The notes under the pieces: model-generated | Databases searched by the model: none | Told to the model about the DNA's origin: nothing | Seen by the model: the letters and a program-made list of their open reading frames with translations, nothing else | Made by a program: the position numbers and the translations under genes | In this document: positions 49,501 to 57,762 of the stretch, one piece after another | How the letters are laid out: every line of letters starts with the position of its first letter | Numbering within the stretch: position 1 is the first letter of the stretch | Source: Pseudomaricurvus hydrocarbonicus | Lineage (GTDB): Bacteria > Pseudomonadota > Gammaproteobacteria > Pseudomonadales > Cellvibrionaceae | NCBI RefSeq assembly: GCF_011602365.1 | Contig: NZ_JAAONZ010000002.1 | Location: 62,001-126,000 of the forward strand | Direction of reading: 5' to 3' | DNA: 64,000 bases

Positions 49501-50132
49501 TCATCTGGCTCAACAACGTCCAGATCAGCAGCTATTCGGTATAATTCCGTTCGAGGAGATGCCAAAAACAAATCGTAATCGACCGCTGAATACCGTTTTC
49601 TCCCGATATATTCCAGGGAGTTGCAAGTATGCCGCCCCCAAAGACAAAGTGATTTTGCTGTTGAAAAACCATTCCTTTTGGCCAGTGAATCAACCACACT
49701 TTTCGGGTTTCGGACAACAATCAAATAGCGATCATCCAGCTTGAGTTCAGAAAATATACTCTGCCAAAAAGGCAATAAATTCACTGTCCTCGGATCTTTA
49801 AACGCATATGTGTCGACGTGAGCCAAGCGTTCGGTTAACAAATCAATGGCATCACGTCTTTCATCTTCTAACTTACTGGACAGTAAATCCTCAATAGAAA
49901 TTTCCGACAAGCCATCCCAACTAGAACCCAATGCTGCAAGGATACGTTCATTAATTCGGTAGACACCCATATCCTCCCAGAAGCCTTTATCGTTCTCGCC
50001 TTCTGCTGCAGGCATTAAGTCTGGCCCCAGGTCTGCACCTAAGACTTGTAAACCGCGGGTGATCGCACTGGTGCCACTGCGATGCATACCCAGCACAACA
50101 ATTATTCTTTTTCCCTCAACAGACTCAGTCAT
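46521..50132 (-). CDS. Triple fusion: sulfotransferase-like + coiled coil + GT2 + GT4/GT1 glycosyltransferase
   Basis: 1203 residues from ATG 50132, 4 bp after the rfbC stop; the frame is open further but inside rfbC. N-terminus: 'RIIVVLGMHRSGTSAITRGL' (about 9-28) P-loop, 'KDPRTVNLLPFW' and 'VVRNPKSVVDSLAKRNGF' (3'-phosphate site). Residues about 295-420: Lys/Glu-rich coiled coil. About 573-800: GT2 fold, 'VSIVVPVYNQYRTTLSCLKAI', 'ADDCSTD', 'LLNNDTNVQSNWL', 'YYEDTDLAFQMRAKG'. About 845-1200: a second transferase, 'GLLFVGGFGHPPNADAIIWFVENVLP', 'VCVVPLRYGAGVKGKILEALQAGLPISTTSIGAEGL'. It could build and sulfate the repeat unit. AT-rich front, GC nearer average later. Confidence 0.85.
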   Translation of the reverse strand: MTESVEGKRIIVVLGMHRSGTSAITRGLQVLGADLGPDLMPAAEGENDKGFWEDMGVYRINERILAALGSSWDGLSEISIEDLLSSKLEDERRDAIDLLTERLAHVDTYAFKDPRTVNLLPFWQSIFSELKLDDRYLIVVRNPKSVVDSLAKRNGFSTAKSLCLWGRHTCNSLEYIGRKRYSAVDYDLFLASPRTELYRIAADLDVVEPDEKSQEYKDFIDHFLSTDLRHSVNDTVENLDDEIPLFIYGIYEVVLNLANSNNHDMAEVLSGGLWDEYCSQFNGYASLGIYIDQLEDSGQQIRTELKLYTKQMEKLKSMYDELESDFEGKRERLEKKLRDDLDSSTQQITKLQSMHDRLQSEFELKRERSERQLRIDLSASSREVKKLQEKYCKTQSELQEEKQKYSKALSEFEKEKQQSQAVMLGFYSRLDAFNRSALGRLFSLIESMYLLFRLNPKGSTCYRQLVEEGEHYFSEATLDSESLMYQSSSRFRLSIQIIKYVLRHPYSSVRLVSAYRLKKLFRTLLLADQTTAQTWIGNRFPAEQIARQRPVIFSESDIAEDLELEFPVFDDIKVSIVVPVYNQYRTTLSCLKAILAHTDEISYEVIVADDCSTDHTATIESRIKNIQVARGDKNVGFLKNCNYAVSRARGEYVVLLNNDTNVQSNWLAPLLSVLEEQGSVGMVGPMLLFEDGILQEAGGIVWQDGSGWNYGRSQNPELPEFNYLRETDYISGACIMFSSANWKELGGFDERFCPAYYEDTDLAFQMRAKGLKVVYQPESKVVHFEGVSNGTDLGGGIKKHQAINQHVFCQKWQTTLTSENFPNAENVFQARERSSSKRTVVFVDHYVPFYDKDAGSRSTFLYIKSMVEAGLNVKFIPANFFPHLPYTRDLQQLGVEVLYGEVSARNWKQWFSDNSQYIDVIYLHRPHITEGFVDHLVQLQPKPKLIYFGHDLHYLRTEREANILGDTAVLADAEDWKRRELEIFKKVDKVYYPSEIEVDEVRKVAPSTDVSAIPLYLLNQPDVNSYDHSERSGLLFVGGFGHPPNADAIIWFVENVLPLLIIDEPDICLHIVGSNVPEDIQCLESRNVKVHGFLSDEDLAHLYQQVRVCVVPLRYGAGVKGKILEALQAGLPISTTSIGAEGLPDADSVMAIDDDSKSMADEILSLYKKPDVCMNYLNRYPGYIESHFSQHEVRRVIDRDFVN

Positions 50133-50136
50133 ATTC

Positions 50137-50697
50137 TTAATCAAAGAGATCTCCGGCCTTTTTAAGCTCTTCCAAAGTGGGAGCCACAAGGTCTTTCCCT
50201 GACAATTGTACCGCGTCACGGTCTGGCCACTTCACATCGACCAATGGGTCATCCCATCGTAGACTACGCTCATGTTTAGGCGACCAGTAATTATCCACCT
50301 TGTACTGAACTTCAGCGGTTTCGCTCAGCACTAGAAAAGCATGCCCAAAACCCGCAGGCACCCATAGCTGACGATGATTTTCCGCACTTAAAACCTCCCC
50401 GGTCCACTGACCAAACGTAGGAGAACTAATACGGAGATCTACGGCCACATCTAGAACCTCACCCTGAGTACACCGAACCAATTTACTCTGTGGCGAGGAT
50501 GCGGTTTGAAAATGAATCCCTCTAAGAACACCTTTTGTGGATTTGGAATGATTATCCTGAACAAACACCACCTCTCGACCCACGGCCTCCGCAAATCGAT
50601 CGTGATTAAAGCTTTCAGTAAACCAGCCTCTTTCATCACCAAAAACAGCTGGCTCAATCACCAATACACCTTCAAGTGGTGTTTTGTTCACTTTCAT
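50137..50697 (-). CDS. rfbC: dTDP-4-dehydrorhamnose 3,5-epimerase
   Basis: 186 residues. 'EGVLVIEPAVFGDERGWFTESFNHDRFAEAVG', 'FVQDNHSKSTKGVLRGIHFQ' (catalytic His in GIHF), 'VAVDLRISSPTFGQWTGEVLSAENHRQLWVPAGFGHAFLVLSETAEVQYKVDNYWSPKHERSLRWDDP' are all standard RmlC. Third enzyme of dTDP-L-rhamnose synthesis, 20 bp after rfbD. Confidence 0.97.
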   Translation of the reverse strand: MKVNKTPLEGVLVIEPAVFGDERGWFTESFNHDRFAEAVGREVVFVQDNHSKSTKGVLRGIHFQTASSPQSKLVRCTQGEVLDVAVDLRISSPTFGQWTGEVLSAENHRQLWVPAGFGHAFLVLSETAEVQYKVDNYWSPKHERSLRWDDPLVDVKWPDRDAVQLSGKDLVAPTLEELKKAGDLFD

Positions 50698-50717
50698 GAG
50701 AACTTCCTACAGTTATA

Positions 50718-51614
50718 CTATTTAGTCAGTTGTCGCTCTTGCCAATCTTGCAACGTTACTCTCAATGCCGACTCCCAATCCGGGATTGTAAGTCGAAAAG
50801 ACTCTTCTAGTTTCGATACATCGAGACGGGAATTGGCAGGTCTAGGCGCAGGAACAGGGTAATCTTCGGTTGTGATCGGGAATACGGCTTCACCCGACAT
50901 AGCGGCTTTACTTCCCAAATCAAGAGCACCGTTGATGATAGACTTGGCAAATCCACACCAGCTGGTTTCCCCCCGACAAGCCAAATGATATATACCTGAA
51001 TGGCAGTCGAGAGCTTTTTGTTTCGAAAGCACCACTGCTGCGGTCACCTGGGCAATCAGCCAAGCGGGTGTTGGCGCCCCCCACTGATCATCGACCACTC
51101 TAAGCTCATTGCGCTCGGCGGCGAGCTTAAGCATAGTCAGCATAAAGTTACTGCCCCTCGCCCCATAGACCCAAGACGTTCTGAGAACTACGGCATTGTT
51201 ACAGAACTCAAGAACTGCTACATCACCGTCAAGTTTGGTTCTACCATATACTGACAATGGATTAGGCTTCGCCTCCTCTGTCCAAGGCTCTTCGCCACTG
51301 CCATCGTAGACATAATCAGTAGAATAATGGACCATGATAGCGTTATTGGCTGAAGCCCATTGTGCCAGCAAGGCCGGTAACTCTGCATTTAGCGCTTTGG
51401 CTTTAGGGAAATCTGATTCAGCCTGATCCACTGCGGTATAGGCAGCAGCATTCACAATACAGGTAGGCTTGTAGGTTGATAACAATTGATTCACAACGTC
51501 AGGATCCGACAAGTCACCATCTTTCCGGCACAAACCTTTGACCTGCCCTAGCGGAGCCAAAGTTTTCAATAATTCATAACCGACTTGTCCACCACTTCCT
51601 GTTATCAGGATCAT
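50718..51614 (-). CDS. rfbD: dTDP-4-dehydrorhamnose reductase
   Basis: 298 residues from ATG 51614; an ATG three codons earlier (51623) has GGAG only 1 nt before it, so I prefer the later start. 'ILITGSGGQVGYELLKTLAPLG' is the NADPH-binding site, 'VNAAAYTAVDQAESDFPKAKALNAELPALLAQWA', 'YSTDYVYDGSGEEPWTEEAKPNPLSVYGRTKLDGD' (catalytic YxxxK) and 'RTSWVYGARGSNFM' are typical RmlD. Last step to dTDP-L-rhamnose. Confidence 0.96.
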   Translation of the reverse strand: MILITGSGGQVGYELLKTLAPLGQVKGLCRKDGDLSDPDVVNQLLSTYKPTCIVNAAAYTAVDQAESDFPKAKALNAELPALLAQWASANNAIMVHYSTDYVYDGSGEEPWTEEAKPNPLSVYGRTKLDGDVAVLEFCNNAVVLRTSWVYGARGSNFMLTMLKLAAERNELRVVDDQWGAPTPAWLIAQVTAAVVLSKQKALDCHSGIYHLACRGETSWCGFAKSIINGALDLGSKAAMSGEAVFPITTEDYPVPAPRPANSRLDVSKLEESFRLTIPDWESALRVTLQDWQERQLTK

Positions 51615-51714
51615 TTCTGCCATACTCCAGGACTAATCATCTTCTACCCGTCCATCAAATTAAAAACCGACAATTGTCCCATACTCGCTATTGGATGTCA
51701 CAAAAGGTCATTAG

Positions 51715-52569
51715 CTAGACTTGCCACCATCGCCAACCATGATGGCCAAAGAATTTAACCGCGGAGCGAATAAACCACCATTGATGTTGCCAGCTTTTTT
51801 TGCCAGCTCCACCTCCTGCATGATAAACAACCACTTCCGGGTCATAGACATTGATCATTCCTGCAGCAGTGCCACGCAGGGATAAATCAAAATCTTCAAA
51901 ATACATGAAATAACATTCATCAAACCCACCCGTCTCTTGCCAAAACCGACCAGAGGCCATCAGAAAGCAACCACTGCACAAGACTACGCCCAGGTATTCG
52001 CTCTCAAGATCAATGTCTTGATACTCATACCGACGGTTAAGTGATCGAAAAACGGAAAGCTTCTTCAGAGGCTGGAGCAGTCTGGCCCCAAGAACGGCTA
52101 CTGACGGGTATCGCTTATGGCCAGGAGAGGCAGTGGCACGGCCATCCCACTCATGAATTTTCGGACAGATCAGGCCATAAGACTGATTTTCCGACAACCG
52201 CTGCAATGACCGACATATTGCGCTTTTATCTACTCGAACATCAGGGTTCAAAACCAGTATTGAGCTATTTTCTGGCGTCCACTGTTCGTTCGCCATGACG
52301 GCTTTGAGCACTAAATTATTGGTCCCACCATACCCGTTATTTGGCACAGAACTCTGCAAAATAAAGGGCCAGGCAAAAAGGCTGGCAATATTAAACTCGG
52401 CCTCCTGAACATTAAGGCTGAGAGGGCCATTGTAGAGAAGGTGTAATTGCCCACTTTTGAGCAAGCCCCCCTGTTGTGCTTCGTCGAGGCTTTCTGACAA
52501 TGCCTGTAGACAATCTTGCAGCTCTTCGAAATTCCAATGATAAATTACGATAGAAATAACAAGATTCAT
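51715..52569 (-). CDS. GT2 glycosyltransferase, probable rhamnosyltransferase (WbbL-like)
   Basis: 284 residues from ATG 52569 (ATG 52587 also possible). 'LVISIVIYHWNFEELQDCLQAL' opens a GT-A fold; 'NNGYGGTNNLVL', 'SILVLNPDVRVDKSAI' (DxD-type NPDV), 'LGVVLCSGCFLMASGRFWQETGGFDECYFMYFEDFDLSLRGTAAG' match WbbL-type rhamnosyltransferases. It lies inside the rhamnose operon between rfbA and rfbD, supporting use of dTDP-rhamnose. Confidence 0.85.
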   Translation of the reverse strand: MNLVISIVIYHWNFEELQDCLQALSESLDEAQQGGLLKSGQLHLLYNGPLSLNVQEAEFNIASLFAWPFILQSSVPNNGYGGTNNLVLKAVMANEQWTPENSSILVLNPDVRVDKSAICRSLQRLSENQSYGLICPKIHEWDGRATASPGHKRYPSVAVLGARLLQPLKKLSVFRSLNRRYEYQDIDLESEYLGVVLCSGCFLMASGRFWQETGGFDECYFMYFEDFDLSLRGTAAGMINVYDPEVVVYHAGGGAGKKSWQHQWWFIRSAVKFFGHHGWRWWQV

Positions 52570-52694
52570 ACAAAGCTCAATGGCCAACGATCAAAAGCAA
52601 TCAACACGACATTGACTGCAAATTTAAAAATGCACATACCAAAGCAGACTAAACAAGCAGCTTGTCAGGCAGGAACCTTAATTATTCCAGGTAA

Positions 52695-53570
52695 TCAATC
52701 AGACTCAGCCAACCTGCGAAGATAAGCTCCATAACTGTTTTTCTTCAGCAGCGAAGCCTGCTGTAGCAGTTTCTCCCGATCAATGTATCCCATACGATAA
52801 GCAACCTCTTCCAGGCAAGCCACCTTCAATCCCTGGCGCTTTTCCAGTGTTTCAATAAACCCGGCAGCTTCATGCAATGAATCATAGGTCCCGGTATCCA
52901 ACCAGGCGAAGCCCCTTCCTAGCAATTCTACGTTCAAGTCTCCACGCTCAAGATAAGCCTGATTGACACAAGTGATTTCCAACTCTCCTCGACTGGAAGG
53001 GACAATTGATTTGGCAATATCAACTACATCATTATCGTAGAAGTACAAACCCGTTATTGCATAATTTGATTTGGGGTAAGCCGGCTTTTCCTCAATTGAA
53101 ATTGCGCAATTATTTTCATCGAATTCTACAACTCCAAATCGCTCTGGGTCAGTTACACGATACCCAAACACCGTTGCGCCACTCGTACGCGCAGCAGCTG
53201 ACTGCAATAGCTGACTGAAGCCTTGGCCATAATAAATATTGTCCCCAAGGACTAAACACACATTATCATCGCCAATAAAGTCTTCACCAATAATAAACGC
53301 CTGGGCCAGACCGTCCGGCGAGGGCTGTACGGCATAACTCAAGCAAACACCAAATTGGCTGCCATCCCCCAACAATCGCGTGAAGCCCTCCTTATCCTCA
53401 GGTGTGGTAATGATCAATACGTCCTGGATCCCTGCCAGCATCAATACCGACAATGGATAATAAATCATCGGCTTGTCGTATACCGGCAACAACTGCTTGG
53501 ATATGCCTCGTGTTATAGGATAAAGTCGAGTCCCAGATCCTCCAGCAAGAATAATACCTTTCATTGCCAT
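52695..53570 (-). CDS. rfbA: Glucose-1-phosphate thymidylyltransferase
   Basis: 291 residues; '[45 protein letters not shown]' (nucleotidyltransferase signature and catalytic Lys) and '[18 protein letters not shown]' are classic RmlA. Makes dTDP-glucose from glucose-1-phosphate and dTTP. The start follows the rfbB stop directly; ATG 53564 is an alternative start. Confidence 0.97.
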   Translation of the reverse strand: MAMKGIILAGGSGTRLYPITRGISKQLLPVYDKPMIYYPLSVLMLAGIQDVLIITTPEDKEGFTRLLGDGSQFGVCLSYAVQPSPDGLAQAFIIGEDFIGDDNVCLVLGDNIYYGQGFSQLLQSAAARTSGATVFGYRVTDPERFGVVEFDENNCAISIEEKPAYPKSNYAITGLYFYDNDVVDIAKSIVPSSRGELEITCVNQAYLERGDLNVELLGRGFAWLDTGTYDSLHEAAGFIETLEKRQGLKVACLEEVAYRMGYIDREKLLQQASLLKKNSYGAYLRRLAESD

Positions 53571-54653
53571 TTAGCTTTCTCCCTTACCGAGACGACCTAA
53601 TTTATACCCACCATTTAGCACATTTTGCCACCAATCCTGATTCGCCAGATACCATTCGACGGTTTTACGAATACCGGATTCGAACGTTTCTTCAGGCACC
53701 CAACCAAGGTCACGCTGGATTTTTCCCGCATCAATCGCATACCTGACATCATGCCCAGGTCTATCTGTGACATAGGTAATGAGCCCTTCGAAACCAGATT
53801 CATTACCACCTGTACGTGAATATGGGTTCTCCGGCATCAGCTCTTCCAGAATGGAGCAGATGGTTATGACAACCTCAATATTTTGACGTTCATTATGACC
53901 GCCAATATTGTAGGTCTCACCAACAGCCCCCTCTTGCAACACCCTCACTAAAGCTCGGGCATGATCCTCCACATACAACCAATCACGAATTTGATCGCCC
54001 TTGCCATATATTGGCAAGGGCTTGCCTTGTAACGCATTGATAATCACATGCGGAATGAGCTTTTCAGGAAAATGAAAAGGCCCATAGTTATTTGAACAAT
54101 TCGTAACCACCACGGGCAAATCATAAGTCCGCTGCCATGCCCTGACCAAGTGGTCCGAGCTCGCCTTACTTGCAGAGTAGGGTGAACTTGGGGCATAAGA
54201 GGTGTCCTCTGTAAACAAATCTTCTGGCCCCTCCAGATCCCCGTAGACTTCATCAGTGGAGATATGGTGGAATCGAAATGCTTTTTTTTGCTTTTCGTTC
54301 ATTCCCTGCCAATAACTTCTGGCGACCTCCAATAAAGTATATGTACCCACAATATTGGTTTGAATAAACTCCCCAGGTCCATCAATGGAACGGTCTACAT
54401 GGGATTCGGCAGCCAAGTGCATAATGGCATCTGGCTGATATTCAACCATGATTTGCTCAATAGCCATTCGGTCACAGATATCCGCTTGGCAAAAACTGTA
54501 TCTTGGCGACCGAGAAACCATTTCAATGGAAGTCAGGTTGCCTGCGTAAGTCAGTTTATCAACATTGATGACTGTATGGTCGGTATCATTTATCAAATGA
54601 CGCACAACGGCACTGCCAATAAAACCAGCCCCACCCGTTACCAGAATTTTCAT
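53571..54653 (-). CDS. rfbB: dTDP-glucose 4,6-dehydratase
   Basis: 360 residues from ATG 54653, with GGGAAG 4-5 nt before it; the frame is open to 54680. '[20 protein letters not shown]', '[35 protein letters not shown]', '[73 protein letters not shown]' contain the TDE and YxxxK catalytic sets of RmlB. First gene of the rhamnose-sulfotransferase run, 69 bp after ihfB on the same strand. Confidence 0.98.
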   Translation of the reverse strand: MKILVTGGAGFIGSAVVRHLINDTDHTVINVDKLTYAGNLTSIEMVSRSPRYSFCQADICDRMAIEQIMVEYQPDAIMHLAAESHVDRSIDGPGEFIQTNIVGTYTLLEVARSYWQGMNEKQKKAFRFHHISTDEVYGDLEGPEDLFTEDTSYAPSSPYSASKASSDHLVRAWQRTYDLPVVVTNCSNNYGPFHFPEKLIPHVIINALQGKPLPIYGKGDQIRDWLYVEDHARALVRVLQEGAVGETYNIGGHNERQNIEVVITICSILEELMPENPYSRTGGNESGFEGLITYVTDRPGHDVRYAIDAGKIQRDLGWVPEETFESGIRKTVEWYLANQDWWQNVLNGGYKLGRLGKGES

Positions 54654-54663
54654 AGACTTCCCA

Positions 54664-54692
54664 TAAACGAAAACGGCCACCCGTAGGCGGCC
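54664..54692 (-). terminator. Weak terminator or attenuator after ihfB
   Basis: Minus strand: GGCCGCCTACGGGTGGCC hairpin followed by GTTTTCGTTT, directly before the rfbB start. It may let some ihfB readthrough into the rfb operon. Confidence 0.5.
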
Positions 54693-54722
54693 TGTTATAT
54701 CAAACCTGTAAAAGCTTACCAG

Positions 54723-55013
54723 CTATTGCTGAATACTTTCATTGACCCGATCACGCATTTCTTTACCGGGCTTAAAATGCGGAACGTATTTACCGGTCAA
54801 TTCAACGGAATCGCCAGTTTTGGGGTTGCGACCTACGCGGGGGGCTCGATAATGGAGGGAGAAGCTTCCAAAGCCTCGGATCTCGATTCGTTCGCCAGCG
54901 GCGAGGACTTGTGACATATGCTCAAGCATGAGCTTTACAGCTAATTCGACATCTTTCAGTGATAACTGGTCTTGTTGCTCAGCAATCCGCTCTATCAACT
55001 CTGACTTCGTCAT
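54723..55013 (-). CDS. ihfB: Integration host factor beta subunit
   Basis: 96 residues from ATG 55013, chosen by AAGGA 7 nt upstream and by the family N-terminus '[90 protein letters not shown]'; the frame is open far upstream to 55211 without family resemblance. Partner of IhfA. Downstream of rpsA as usual, although two terminators and a small ORF lie between. Confidence 0.97.
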   Translation of the reverse strand: MTKSELIERIAEQQDQLSLKDVELAVKLMLEHMSQVLAAGERIEIRGFGSFSLHYRAPRVGRNPKTGDSVELTGKYVPHFKPGKEMRDRVNESIQQ

Positions 55014-55211
55014 ACCCATTCCTTCGATTAACAAATCTGGAATTGAATCACTTGTCCTGTCCATCAGGGTTATACCAACCCTTTTACAAGCGCCCCAAGT
55101 CTGTAACCTGTTGTTTTCAAAGGAGTATAGTCCCGTAGAACTGTCACGGCAAGTGACAATCCCGAGATAATGAGAACCAAGCCATTCCGAATACACACTG
55201 CCAGCCCGCAC

Positions 55212-55246
55212 AAAAAAACAGGCCTGCCCCTTGCGGGGAGGCCTGT
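55212..55246 (-). terminator. Strong terminator between rpsA and ihfB
   Basis: Minus strand: ACAGGCCT-CCCC-GCAA-GGGG-(C)-AGGCCTGT stem with one bulge, followed by seven T. It lies 26 bp after the small ORF at 55272-55364. Confidence 0.9.
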
Positions 55247-55271
55247 CCTGTCCATTTACGATCCAAAATGG

Positions 55272-55364
55272 CTAACTTTTCAGCCGGCCACTTCGTACGA
55301 GCATCCTTGCCCTATCGAAATTAGACGCTTCCTTTGACCGATCCTGGCCAACAATGACTTCCAT
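55272..55364 (-). CDS. Candidate 30-residue small protein
   Basis: ATG 55364 preceded by AAGGAAG at 5 nt; translation begins MEVIVGQDRSKEASNFDRAR and ends RSGRLKS, then TAG. It lies alone between the rpsA terminator (55539-55567) and its own strong terminator (55212-55246), which is how a separate small transcript would look. It could equally be a small RNA with a chance ORF. No family recognised. Confidence 0.4.
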   Translation of the reverse strand: MEVIVGQDRSKEASNFDRARMLVRSGRLKS

Positions 55365-55461
55365 GTGTACTTCCTTGTGAGTGATTATCATCCTCGATTT
55401 TAGCCTTCAGCACCAGAGGACAATCGCCGCAATGTTTGTGCGATATTGCTTACAAAGAGTG

Positions 55462-55510
55462 GCGAGTGGCCACCCCAGGGCGCCTTCTCTTGCTGCGCAA
55501 TTCACCTTGG
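55462..55510. repeat. 49-bp dispersed repeat, copy B
   Basis: Differs from copy A (30113-30161) at two bases. Flanked by GAGTGGC heptamers: two on the left (overlapping the core edge) and one on the right. Confidence 0.9.
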
Positions 55511-55538
55511 AGTGGCGAAAAGAGTAAACTGCAGGCAC

Positions 55539-55567
55539 AAAAAAGGCGACCCGGTGGTCGCCTTTTT
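55539..55567 (-). terminator. rpsA terminator
   Basis: GGCGACC-CGGT-GGTCGCC stem with A-run on the left and T-run on the right, so it can act on both strands; 22 bp after the rpsA stop. Confidence 0.9.
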
Positions 55568-55589
55568 CTCAGTAGTTACCTATTGGTAA

Positions 55590-57272
55590 TTACTTGTCCT
55601 GGCTTTGCATCTGGGCCTTGATCAGGTCACCGATGGTCGCAGGAGCAGCCTGTTCTGTTGCTTTACCAGAGTGCTCTTTGATAGCAGCGCGCTCTTCAGC
55701 AGCATCTTTAGACTTGATGGACAGGTTGATGGCACGATTCTTACGGTCAACGTTCAGAATCACGGCTTCAACTTCGTCACCTTCTTTCAGCACGTTACGG
55801 GCATCTTCTACCTTGTCACGGCTGATTTCAGAGGCTTTCAGTACAGCTTCGATGTCGTCAGCCAGTACTACGATAGCAGCTTTGGCATCAACTTCTTTCA
55901 CGGTACCGGTAACGATGGCGCCTTTGTCATTGGTAGCAACGTAATCGGAGAACGGATCGCTGTCCAACTGCTTGATACCCAGAGAAATACGCTCACGCTC
56001 TGGATCGATGGCCAAAATAACGGTTTCCAGCTCATCGCCCTTCTTGTACTTGCGAACGGCTTCTTCACCGGCTTCGTGCCAAGAGATGTCAGACAGGTGA
56101 ACCAGACCGTCGATGCCGCCATCCAGACCGATGAAGATACCGAAGTCAGTGATAGACTTGATCTTACCGGAGATGTTGTCACCTTTGGCGAATTGCTTAC
56201 CGAACGCATCCCATGGGTTTTCTTGACACTGCTTGATACCCAGGGAGATACGACGACGCTCTTCGTCGATGTCCAGAACCATTACCTCAACCTCGTCGCC
56301 AACATTGACAACTTTGGATGGGTGGATGTTCTTGTTGGTCCAATCCATTTCGGAAACGTGAACCAGGCCTTCAACGCCTTCTTCGATTTCAGCGAAGCAG
56401 CCGTAGTCGGTCAGGTTAGTAACCTTAGCCTTGGTGCGAGCACCTTCTGGGTAACGGTTAGTGATTTCTACCCATGGATCTTCACCCAGTTGCTTCAGAC
56501 CCAGAGATACGCGGTTGCGCTCACGGTCGAACTTCAGAACTTTAACGTCGATTTCGTCGCCAACGTTAACGATTTCTGATGGGTGCTTGATACGCTTCCA
56601 AGCCATATCAGTGATGTGCAGCAGGCCGTCAACACCGCCCAGATCTACGAAAGCACCGTAGTCGGTCAGGTTCTTAACGATACCCTTAATGGACATGCCT
56701 TCTTGCAGGCTGGCCAGCAACTCTTCACGCTCTGCAGAGTTGGCTTTTTCCAGAACAGCGCGACGGGAAACAACAACGTTGTTACGCTTCTGATCCAGTT
56801 TGATAACTTTAAATTCCAGCTCTTTACCTTCGAGGTGAGCTGTTTCGCGTACTGGGCGTACATCTACCAAAGAACCTGGCAGGAACGCGCGGATGCTGGA
56901 TACGTCAACGGTGAAACCACCCTTAACCTTTCCATTAATAACACCCTTAACAATTTCGTCTGCTTCGTGAGCAGCTTCCAGTACTTTCCAAGCTTCAGCG
57001 CGCTTGGCTTTTTCGCGGGACAGTTTGGTCTCGCCGAAGCCGTCTTCTACGGATTCCAGTGCAACCTGAACTTCGTCGCCGATCGCCAGATTCAGTTCGC
57101 CAGCGTCGTTTAAGAACTGAGAGGTAGGAATAACACCTTCAGATTTCAGACCCGCGTGAACAGTAACCCAGTCTTTATCCAGATCGATAACAACACCGGT
57201 TACGATAGAACCAGGGACCATATCGACGGATTTCAAGCTTTCTTCAAAGAGTTCTGCGAAAGATTCGCTCAT
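55590..57272 (-). CDS. rpsA: 30S ribosomal protein S1
   Basis: 560 residues (E. coli 557). Six S1/OB repeats are readable, for example '[29 protein letters not shown]', '[55 protein letters not shown]', '[32 protein letters not shown]'. Brings mRNA to the 30S subunit. Unlike the common cmk-rpsA-ihfB order, lapB and lapA lie between cmk and rpsA here. Confidence 0.99.
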   Translation of the reverse strand: MSESFAELFEESLKSVDMVPGSIVTGVVIDLDKDWVTVHAGLKSEGVIPTSQFLNDAGELNLAIGDEVQVALESVEDGFGETKLSREKAKRAEAWKVLEAAHEADEIVKGVINGKVKGGFTVDVSSIRAFLPGSLVDVRPVRETAHLEGKELEFKVIKLDQKRNNVVVSRRAVLEKANSAEREELLASLQEGMSIKGIVKNLTDYGAFVDLGGVDGLLHITDMAWKRIKHPSEIVNVGDEIDVKVLKFDRERNRVSLGLKQLGEDPWVEITNRYPEGARTKAKVTNLTDYGCFAEIEEGVEGLVHVSEMDWTNKNIHPSKVVNVGDEVEVMVLDIDEERRRISLGIKQCQENPWDAFGKQFAKGDNISGKIKSITDFGIFIGLDGGIDGLVHLSDISWHEAGEEAVRKYKKGDELETVILAIDPERERISLGIKQLDSDPFSDYVATNDKGAIVTGTVKEVDAKAAIVVLADDIEAVLKASEISRDKVEDARNVLKEGDEVEAVILNVDRKNRAINLSIKSKDAAEERAAIKEHSGKATEQAAPATIGDLIKAQMQSQDK

Positions 57273-57530
57273 TAGGACAACCTATAAGTAACAGCAGAAG
57301 TCTATCGGAGGGGCCCATTGAATGGTTGAGGGCGACAATTACACAAACAGCTGATTTGTGCCGATAAACTTGCTAACCACACAGCCAGATGCGTGGGCCT
57401 ATTAAATTTGATAAAACCACCGTTCTAGCTGGCTTGCTCGATGATTTTACCGGCTGAAACAGGGAATACCCAGTAACAGTGGCGGCGGAGGATAGCAGAT
57501 TTTGAAGGGGGGGACAAGGGACCATTAGAC

Positions 57531-57654
57531 ACAGGTGACAGGTGACAGGTGACAGGTGACAGGTGACAGGTGACAGGTGACAGGTGACAGGTGACAGGTG
57601 ACAGGTGACAGGTGACAGGTGACAGGTGACAGGTGACAGGTGACAGGTGACAGG
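57531..57654. repeat. Heptamer tandem array (ACAGGTG)x17.7
   Basis: 124 bp of perfect 7-bp repeats, the longest array in the window. Confidence 0.97.
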
Positions 57655-57723
57655 GTCGAGGAAAGCACAAACCTAGAAACGAAGACAACCTTTTCCGGCT
57701 TTTGCTTTCCCTGTCTACTCTAG

Positions 57724-57751
57724 ACTCGTCACTCGTCACTCGTTACTCGAA
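57724..57751. repeat. Heptamer tandem array (ACTCGTC)x4, decayed
   Basis: ACTCGTC, ACTCGTC, ACTCGTT, ACTCGAA. Reverse complement of the third unit (AACGAGT) is related to the GCGAGTA array at 30162. Confidence 0.85.
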
Positions 57752-57762
57752 ACTGCCTCTGC

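Larger units (their letters stand above)
57273..57762. other. Intergenic: two heptamer arrays around a 69-bp core
   Basis: No gene. rpsA leader on the left; arrays at 57531-57654 and 57724-57751. The core between them has inverted arms: GACAGG (57649-57654) and GAAAGC (57661-57666) pair with GCTTTCCCTGTC (57704-57715). Confidence 0.7.

Noticed and set aside
57531-57654. CRISPR-like look of the repeat array
   Set aside because: Seven-bp units are contiguous with no spacers; no cas genes in the window.
57425-57739. Minus-strand frame with a repeated His-Leu-Ser-Pro-Val-Thr-Cys string
   Set aside because: Translation of the ACAGGTG array only.
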